Of a stretch of 64,000 nucleotides of DNA, positions 55,774-64,000 are shown one piece after another; within the stretch, counting starts at the first letter, position 1, and every line of letters starts with the position of its first letter. This DNA is from Mesaphorura yosii (lineage: Eukaryota > Arthropoda > Collembola > Poduromorpha > Tullbergiidae). The stretch covers positions 62,001 through 126,000 of the forward strand of contig WIXG01000050.1 of the NCBI GenBank assembly GCA_009869945.1. Direction: 5' to 3'. A model generated the notes under the pieces. That model worked only from the letters and a program-made list of their open reading frames with translations. It ran no database searches and was not told the origin of the DNA. A program made the position numbers and the translations under genes.

Positions 55774-58700
55774 ATGGACATCCTGACTTGGTTACGAAAT
55801 TTTCGCTTTGGTCTAAATACACGATTGAGAAGACTCGAACAACGACTTCAAGAATCATGGCACATGGTGGTCGTCTCCAGCGTGATTGCAACGGCATCAC
55901 TGGTAGCTTCAGCTTCGACTGATACGGAGCTGGACGAGAAGGCATTGGAGAATCATCGATTGGATTCCTTAAACATCTTACTTTACACAATTCTCCTCAG
56001 TCTGACTGTGCTAACTATCTGGGCATTCCATCACCGAAGAATCCGGTTCCTGCATGAAACTGGTCTCGCTGTTATTTATGGTAAGTAACTCAGAATTTAG
56101 TAATTGTGTTCGCACGAACCGACTGATCGTGTCTATCGTCTGTCGGAAACATCGAGGAGGCCGAGGTCAAGCCATCTCGAAATCAATAACTACATGTGTC
56201 ATGTTTGAAAGAAAGAAAGCCAAGAACGCAATGCTACGTACATCATGGTACATCATTTTAAAAGCTTAGCATGAAGTCCAGCTATGATCTTGAATTCCAG
56301 TAGCGTGCAGCTTTGAGAGACGGTGCTATAATTTATTCATACAAAAGTAATTTAAATAATTCGTGGCACGTCATGCTCTTTATTTCCATTTCGCCAGCCT
56401 TGAAATTCTTATATTATAAAGCATAAAGAGATTAAATTCATTGGTTCTTGGTCAGGTAATATACCAAATAGACCTATCGTGGTACCATTTACTAAAGGAA
56501 CTGATCTGCTTCTGACGCGAGACATGAGAATAGAATGCGAATGAAGCATTAACATGGAAAGTGGAAAATGCCCTGAAATCTCTAAAATGCTGTTATTTTT
56601 ATTTACAGGCTTAATTGTTGGGGCGATCATTAAATATGCTTATTCAAGCTCTTCGGCGCAATTCCTGGACGTTGTGCCCGAAAATTCTACTGCAACTCAC
56701 AATTTGTCGGTTCCGCCTGATACTTTATGGCTGCATCTCGCATTGAATGGATCAACGACGGCGTCAATGCAGAATAAAACGTATGCGTACCTCTTCAAGG
56801 GAGAAGTATTGGAAAACAAACCGAAACAAATTGAACAAAAAGTATGTCTCAATGCTAATGAGTATGAAAAGTATGAGTACGATCTAATTAACTAATTGCC
56901 TACTTTTCAGGCCACTTTTGATCCGGAAATATTTTTCAACATCTTGCTGCCTCCGATTATTTTCAACGCTGGGTACAGTTTGAAGCGAGTACGAACTTCA
57001 TTCATTTTCGATAGCCAACAATTTTACTGGCTATTTTTGGCATTGATGTGGTCATAATTTTCTGTAGAAATATTTCTTCCGGAACTTGGGTACAATCTTC
57101 ACCCTTGCGTTTGTGGGGACCACAATTTCTGCATTTGTGATTGGTGCCATTTTGTATGGGTTCGTTGCGGTGTTTGGCGAGTGGGCAGCAGCAGCAAAGT
57201 TCACGTTTCTCGATACCCTCAACTTTGGTGCCATCATCTCTGCTACTGATCCTGTCACCGTGCTTGCGATTTTCAACGATCTTCACGTTGACGTGAATAT
57301 GTACGCACTTGTGTTTGGAGAGAGCGTCTTGAATGATGCCGTGGCCATTGTTCTCTCAGGGTAAGCTCTTACAGAGTTAGTTTATCGACGCGACTAGTGT
57401 TTAGTAATTTGTAATGATGTACAGGGCTATTCAACATTACGGGTCGGCTGGAACTGTTGGGTTTCACATAATGCCATTCTTTCAGTCGTTGGGAGTCTTT
57501 GCATGGACATTTGCCTCTTCATTTGCGATTGGGGCCAGCATGGGCTGTGCTACTGCTTTACTGACCAAATTCACTCACATTAGAGATTTTCCACTGCTGG
57601 AAACAGCGTTGTTCTTTCTGATGTCGTACAGCACCTTCTTAATTGCAGAGGTCTTGGATCTTACAGGTTCGTAATTTGCCATTACACGTTGTGCATAAGT
57701 GTGTAGCATTAAGTGTAATGTTGATCCGGAGTATCTTTTCGTTTGTACAGGAATTGTTGCCGTGCTATTCTGTGGTATTTGTCAAGCTCACTATACGTAC
57801 AATAATTTATCGCGTGATTCTCGCCTAAGAACGAAACAGCTGTTCGAATTGCTGAACTTTCTTGCTGAAAACTTCATTTTCATCTACATTGGTGTGAGCA
57901 TGTTCACCTTTCCAGTAAGCGGATTTTGTTTCCTTATGTGGTTCTCAAGAACTTACAACATTTCTACGATTTTCTCGTAATCTAATTTATCTAATCTCAA
58001 ATCTGTGCTATCTTTCAGAAACATCACTTCGAGCCCTTGTTCATCTTCGCCGCATTTGTAAAGACCACATTGCCAATATATGATTCAACGCTGGAGCATA
58101 AATTATTCGAATGCCTCAATTTCAGGTGGCTATCATAATCGGACGAGCAGCGAATATTTATCCTTTGTCCTTCTTGCTAAATTTGGGAAGAAAGAACAAA
58201 ATATCAGCTAATTTTCAGCACATGCTGTTCTTTTCGGGTTTGAGAGGAGCAATTGCCTTTGCGTTGGCTATTCGAAACACCGTTTCTGACGCAAGGCAAA
58301 CTCTACTGACCACATCCAGTGTGATTGTAATCGTGACTGTGATTGTTTGTGGTGGCTCGACAATGCAGTTGCTAAATTGGTTCGATATACCGTAAGTCGC
58401 AAAGCAGGCTTTATCTTTGCGGATTCACACAATCGCAATTGGTTTATGGTTTCTATTTCAGTGTGGGAGTTGATGACGAGACGGAGTGTATGCAAATTCA
58501 CATGCGAAGCGTAAGTGTGCCTTTAGAATCTCGTGCCGATCCTCCCCTAAGTAGTGCAGACAACGGACAGTTTCCCAATTCCGTGCCAAAGAATGCAAAT
58601 GAAGTGAATCATGAGCTAGGAAATGTTGCTACTGCCACTCCCAGCGTGTCAAGTGGTGGTGCGGGAACGTTGAGTGGAGAGCCCCAATACATTACTGAGG

Positions 58701-60160
58701 AACTTCTGGTACTTATATTTTTCCATTAAGAAACGATGGTTTAATAGCACATTTTCACTAATCACTTTTAATCGCCGTCACCTTCACGCTCACTCTTTAA
58801 CCACTTTCAACCTTTTAAAGTCAGGATGTTAATGACTGGCTCTCATCTTAATGATTCTTTGGGTTCTGTGTGCTGCAGCAGCCTTTTCACCGCCACCACA
58901 TTAAGCTTATTTTGGTTGGGGATTGGGAAAGTGTTATTGTCTTCTAGAAAGGATCTTTAAATTTGAACGAAGTAGGAATAGGTTGTATATATCCAGGCTT
59001 CGTTTTCAATTAATATTTTTTGACTCCTGGAAATGCGATTCCAGGAAATGTTTATATGCTAATTAGCTTTTGTTCTGTTGAAAACAAGTCCGCAAAACAA
59101 CCTGCTTGATTCTAAATGTTTTGTTCTTATTCTTTCCTTTTTATCTCACGAACCCCTCCTATTTGGACCGGCACATTCAATTTCTTTGTTTGAAATAATT
59201 GGACCCAAATTTGCATTGCTCATTAACTCTAAAAATAAAGATGTATTCGCCGTTGGATGGAGGGCCAAAAGTAAGTTGAATCACGGCCATCAGGCTTGCA
59301 CTCTTGCAAAACTCTCATTTCAAAATTCCTGTGATCCTGTTTGACTGTGACTTTCTATTTTAATTTACATTCGGCTTCATTCATGATTCATTCATTTTCT
59401 AATAATAATAAGTTTAAATGTGTTCAGTCTAACGAAGGGTCAAAACTCCTCTCCCTTCCATTCATGTTAAATGTTTATGGTTCTGCAATGTTTTATTATG
59501 AGCCACGTGAAATCATTACCTCACTTCGTTACTGTGTATCTTTGTACTTTCACTGCAGCCTTTGTCAGTGCTGCTACAAGTTCTTTATGTCAATAGTCAA
59601 TGCTAATCTCTTACTTGTGCTTTGAACTGATGCATTTGCCTACTTTTTCCCTTTTCTGCAAGATTTCTTACACCCAAATAGCTTGTAACAACAGCTGTTT
59701 CCAATTTTTGCAGCCGGACGGAAGTGCATCAGATCCGTATGTCGAAGGTGAACCACCGAAGCCACAAGACAAGGCCTTGTAAGAGACCATAACGCTTTAT
59801 GTCGACTCCCTTTAGGGAGAATCATATAATTCATTCCTTTGATGAAAAATTCACAGGCTCGCTAGATGGTGGCGTAATTTTGACCAACGGTATTTGAAAC
59901 CCTTCTTAACTCATAGTCGTCCAACGCTGTTGGAAACGTTGCCAATATTTTGGTAAGTAAAAGTGTAGAACCAGTACCCAAGTTGCTTTCCAATATTCCA
60001 ATCTGAGGAATTTTGGTCATGTTTCAGCACGCCTTTGGCACGACTCCTTACAACCACCGAGCAGTTGACACAAGAACGAATTGAGCCGATCAACACTTTG
60101 TCGGGAGAGGCGACCTTCACACACTACGAGGGCCAGTCAGACATTAGAAGGGTACATTAA
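55774..60160 (+). CDS. SLC9A6: Endosomal Na+(K+)/H+ exchanger, NHE6/7/9 type
   Basis: Twelve exons (55774-56080, 56609-56841, 56911-56988, 57068-57360, 57425-57666, 57751-57914, 58019-58057, 58126-58391, 58462-58708, 59714-59778, 59857-59952, 60028-60160) join to 720 residues. The ion-exchange domain has [18 protein letters not shown], the transport-site region [36 protein letters not shown] (Asp pair), [16 protein letters not shown] and [14 protein letters not shown]. The cytosolic tail motif [20 protein letters not shown] is specific to the NHE6/7/9 branch, organellar exchangers that set endosome and Golgi pH. Two long introns (528 bp after exon 1; about 1 kb after exon 9). The ATG at 55774 gives an N-terminal hydrophobic segment ([16 protein letters not shown]) that may be a signal peptide. 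AATAAA near 61373 implies a long 3'UTR. Confidence 0.94.
58709..59713 (+). other. One-kilobase intron of the exchanger gene
   Basis: Between exon 9 (ending TEELL) and exon 10 (beginning [13 protein letters not shown]). If retained, translation would stop shortly after 58708, giving a protein without the conserved tail. Frames inside are short and AT rich. Confidence 0.5.
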
Positions 60161-61491
60161 TATTCCTGGTTTGGGCTGTAGTGTTCTGCTTGTCCTTGTA
60201 CAGCTAGGCCTGCTCAATTATTCGTCATCAAAGCCTTGCTATTACTACTATTTTGTTTCAACGTTATTTTTAGACGCCACAATTGAAGTTTGCGTATGAG
60301 CCATCCCTACTTTAGCAAAGGAATGCAATCTGACATTCATCATTGCAGGTTCTTATTATGATTTATTTCGGGGTATTTGCTTGTGCTTGAAGTTGTGTAG
60401 ACGTAGGCGTGGTGGTATTTCCATTCAGTATTTGGTGGTTTGTAGTTGCGATTGGTAGCAAATGATAATTATATATGCATGAACGCGTTGGAAAATGGTT
60501 TTCGTGAATGCCCGATGCTGATATCTGACAACTTAAAGCTTGTACTTAAAATGTCTGGTCTAAATTAGCAATTTACTATCGTATTTGTAGTCGTAGAATG
60601 TAGAAGTAGAACAAAGCTTTGTAAATATTTGCCGTACTTGTGGGTCAAATGTACGTTACTTGTATTTGTGTGTAGGAAATTGGTACGAAAATTCTTATTC
60701 CTGGAATTGACGGGGACTCAATTTAAACTAGGTGCACATATAACAAGCAGGAGGAATACCGGATCAGCATCATACAATCTACTTACAGGGCGAAATAAGT
60801 AAATAAGAGAAATTAATTTATATATGTAAGTGATCTGAACCGATCTTAATGTCAAACAATCTGCTTAAACTTAAGCCATGATTGTGGTACCATCCATTCA
60901 AATTGTTTGCTCTGCTCAAATGCAAATGAGTACGTAATTGGTCATTCAGTGTCAATCCAATTTTGTGATACATGATGCTAGTGTTCGCGATACGACAGAC
61001 GCTTCTTTTATTTATGGACTATGTTCAAGCAAGGCCTTTATTGTGATTTGTGATACGAGTTCCTCTTGTAATTAACATGCCGACGCCGTAGCTATTATTC
61101 GCAGTTTTACGTTGACGAGACAGGCCATGCAAAATATGAGCGCTTCAAGTTAGTTCATGAATTCATGAAAGTCATGAACTATTATTTAATTGAATTTGTA
61201 CCTAATAATCGAGTCAGTTTGCGATTTGTAATATAATTTTTGACGGCATTGTTAATCTTTGTTCTAGTCTGGCTTCGGAATAGTTCGTGCTAGCATTGGA
61301 ATTACATGTCTGGGAATTACATTACGTATTTGTGTATTTGTTAAGTCAATCGGATCAATTTATTCAAGTTCGAATAAATAAACGACGAAATTATGATCGT
61401 GCTTGAACTAAAACATCGGTTATTGGCTTCATTATTAAAACCATTCGAAAGAAAATAAGAAATTAGTTTACATTCTAATTCTTGAAGACGC
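60161..61491. other. Convergent 3' region of the exchanger and PPWD1
   Basis: No gene seen. AATAAATAAA at about 61373-61382 is a likely poly(A) signal for the plus-strand exchanger, making a 3'UTR of about 1.2 kb. The sequence is AT rich. Confidence 0.5.
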
Positions 61492-64000
61492 TTATCTTAG
61501 CGATATATTTATGATGGAGACATCATCATACGGCTTATCCGTCTTGGGGTTGGTCTTGCACAGTGAAATATTCTGAACTGTCTCCATTCCCCGTGTCACT
61601 CGGCCAAAAACTGTGTGCTTGTTGTCCAGCCATGGCTGTAATAAAAAACGCGAAATCGGAGTCAGTGATAGAAGCAACAATGAGAGCGCGGCCAGTTTGC
61701 TTTCATATACTTACCGTTGGTGTCAACGTAATAAAAAATTGGGACCCGTTTGTATTTGGGCCTGCATTTGCCATACTTAACGTGTATGGCCTGTCGTGTT
61801 TCAGAGTTGGATGAAATTCATCTTCAAATTCATGACCCCAAATTGACTGTCCACCGGTTCCAACTCCTAAATTGTAAGGGAAAAGGATTAAAGATTCTTG
61901 CAGAAATACGCAGGAATTGTATTTCTGCGTTACCTGTTGGGTCTCCAGTCTGAATCATAAATCCTTTTATAACACGATGAAAAATGTGCCCATTGTAGTA
62001 TCCATTCTTGGCGTGCACGCAGAAGTTTTCTGCAGATCTCGGACATTCCTTTATGAAAATTTTGAGTTGGATATCGCCTTTGGTTGTATGAATGGTTGCA
62101 TTCTCGTAGACCTTCTGGGAAACTGAACATGGAGAAATTCATCAATAATTAACAATACGCCTGATGTGCAATTATTATGAATTTATTCTATATACTTACC
62201 GGCGTCGTCTGTAGCTGAAATTATATCCTCCTTTGAAGGTTTCTCGTTAAATACATCTCGACTTGTTCCACTTTCAGCATTGGTGTCTTCATCCCTTTTA
62301 GTGAACATGTAGAACCGATTCTTCTTGAAAGCGGTGCAAAATAGTGTTGGATCACTTTCGGATCCAACCAGTGTCGGATTCTCAGCAGTCTCCAACTCAA
62401 TTGTTGGTGCCGCGGCGGTTAGTTTCTTAGGCTTCCCTTGGAACAGTGCAATCTGAATTATGCGAAGATTTTCGGTTTTACCAATCAGCTTTACCAATCT
62501 GTTCGTCACAATGTTTACAATCTGGAAAAGGAAAATTCTCATTTAGCTTTCCTTACGAAGTGCGATTCAATAATGCTAAGACCTGTGCCATGCCATACCT
62601 TAACGCCCAACACAGTTGGGTACATCAAGAAGCTTGAAGTGTCGTCGAATAGCATGTTGGTAAATTTCATGAAGTCCGATTTCTCCAGTTCTCGCTCCGT
62701 TGCCATTCTTCGCCCAAATTCCATGGCTGGAATTAACTGCTTCGAGTTTTGCAGTTCAATGGTTACGCTCAGCCCTTCGTCAAACACGCGTATCAGTTTT
62801 CCTGTGCTGAATTTAAACAGGCACACTCGCCTGTCCGATGTGAGCGTTGCAAAATACCCTCCATTTGGTGAAATGGTCAGCGTCAAGAGTGTAAGCTTGT
62901 TCTGTACAAATTCGAACAAATCCGTGTCGAGCTTTGAGTCGAAAGAAACGCTGGGCCTTTTAGGGAACTCAAAGTCGTCTTTCAAGCTAGACCAGTACTC
63001 AATCATCGCTGTTGAATCGACTGAAATGACAACGTCGTGAACAGCAGAGTATTTGATAATCGTAACAGGATTCCGGTGTATTGCCGAAAGGACTTTAATC
63101 GGAGTAGATGTCGACTGTGACGAATCATAGATGTAAATCTCATTCGTAGTCATTGTGGATCTGCGAAGGATAGGATTTTAAATTAGATAAATGTGTTCGG
63201 ATTCCAAATAACAAAGATTAAGATTACGTACACTGCCAACGCTGTGACTGCATCTCCAGAACGATGAATCCACTCCGCAGTTCGTGGCTCGTAATCCAAT
63301 TTCATCATGTTGATCATGTCTGAAAATTCCAAAGTCAAAGGTCGCGTCAAAACACAATACTACGTCTCTTCTCACGGCACTTACCAAAATTAACAACATC
63401 AAAAACTTTCAAACTTTTGTCGTTCGATATTGAAACGAGTAATGTTCCAGTAGAGTTAACAGCAATTGCTTGGATATTTCCTAAATGAGATCTGAAATGT
63501 TTGACGAATTCAATTCCAAGTTCTTGTTTCTTCCAAAATTTGATGTGACCGTCTTGACTTGCAGTAATCACAAAGTCTGTCCTAAAATCAAATTAAAGTC
63601 CGTTACTGCTAAAAGTCAGATTGATTGCACTGATTGCCTACTTACTTTGTAACAGCCAAGTGCACAACCACATCACGGTGCATGTAGCTTCGTTCGTAGT
63701 ACTCGGCGCTTGGCAAATTGTCGATGTAAATGTTTTCAAATTCAAGAACTGTTGAAAAGCATTGAAGCATCATTAGTCATTCGGGTTGCATTAGTCAATT
63801 TCTTAAAACAATGGAGCCATGGGCTGTGGACATGTCTTGGCGTACCCTTCTTTTTCTTCTGCGGGACCATCACGATTTCATCTTGCCGGCCTTCTTTGGC
63901 AACTTCTGCATCCGCCTCTCCAACTTCGACCGAAACCTCCGAAGTTGGTGCCGGTTGTGGTCCTATGTCATCATCGCTTTTGTCACCACCCTTATCTGCG
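61492..64000 (-). CDS. PPWD1: Peptidylprolyl isomerase with WD40 repeats (5' end outside window)
   Basis: Minus-strand multi-exon gene running off the right edge. From the 5' side: an acidic/basic leader ([13 protein letters not shown]), [20 protein letters not shown], then WD40 blades ([94 protein letters not shown]). The linker contains [20 protein letters not shown] and [20 protein letters not shown], followed by [12 protein letters not shown]. The cyclophilin domain closes the protein ([60 protein letters not shown]). PPWD1 is a nuclear cyclophilin found in spliceosomes. The exon with the middle of the cyclophilin lies between about 61860 and 61740, read from the retained WDPFVFGPA-opposite strand; its boundaries are less certain. 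Confidence 0.95.

Overview
The window is nuclear DNA from a small-genome animal. Almost every gene is split by short GT-AG introns, mostly 50-100 bp, and AATAAA poly(A) signals follow many of the genes. Several genes have purely metazoan families (Bcl-2, anoctamin-10, a GnRH/AKH/corazonin-type receptor, FAM162, animal fatty acid synthase pieces). The tandem trypsin-like proteases and TCAGT initiator-like motifs point to an ecdysozoan, most likely an arthropod with compact genes (springtail or small crustacean type); a tardigrade cannot be excluded. No operons, CRISPR arrays, rRNA or tRNA genes were seen. Exon boundaries were read by eye from splice motifs and reading phase and may be off by a few bases; for most spliced genes the exon lengths add up to a whole number of codons.

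Layout. 0.6-1.4 kb: a four-helix membrane protein (TMEM272-like). 1.5-2.8 kb: a decayed coiled-coil gene. 3.2-3.4 kb: copy A of a dispersed repeat. 4.0-5.6 kb: tandem secreted or membrane-anchored DOPA 4,5-dioxygenase-like genes. 6.0-6.9 kb (minus): a Bcl-2 family gene, head-to-head with CAF-1 p150 (7.9-10.3 kb). 11.9-12.2 kb: a micro-membrane protein. 12.4-13.8 kb (minus): HACD fatty-acyl dehydratase and an MRNIP homologue. 14.4 kb: repeat copy B and an orphan promoter. 15.6-17.5 kb DCAF13; 18.1-18.8 kb FAM162; 19.4-20.2 kb (minus) MIX23; 20.8-21.9 kb (minus) an unrecognised SAM-like protein; 23.1-24.5 kb proteasome beta-7.

25.3-28.7 kb: a complete trypsin-like protease followed by a second protease unit that has lost its catalytic His and Ser and has no obvious signal-peptide exon. 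It is in phase with the first exon of its neighbour, so it may be an alternative 3' half of the same gene. 28.9-30.3 kb (minus): an intronless SEC14/GOLD protein. 32.6-36.3 kb: anoctamin-10.

36.7-42.8 kb: the most unusual locus, two tandem genes for truncated fatty-acid-synthase-like proteins. Each has only a degenerate ketosynthase plus an acyltransferase with the nucleophile retained. 42.9-45.4 kb (minus): a large unrecognised low-complexity protein. 47.0-50.5 kb (minus): the neuropeptide GPCR, followed by a gene desert of about 5 kb. 55.8-60.2 kb: an endosomal Na+/H+ exchanger (SLC9A6/7/9). 61.5 kb to the window end (minus): PPWD1, cut at its 5' end.

Most genes are unrelated housekeeping neighbours. 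Local units that may work together are the two dioxygenases, the protease/pseudoprotease pair and the two FAS-derived proteins, each a tandem duplication.
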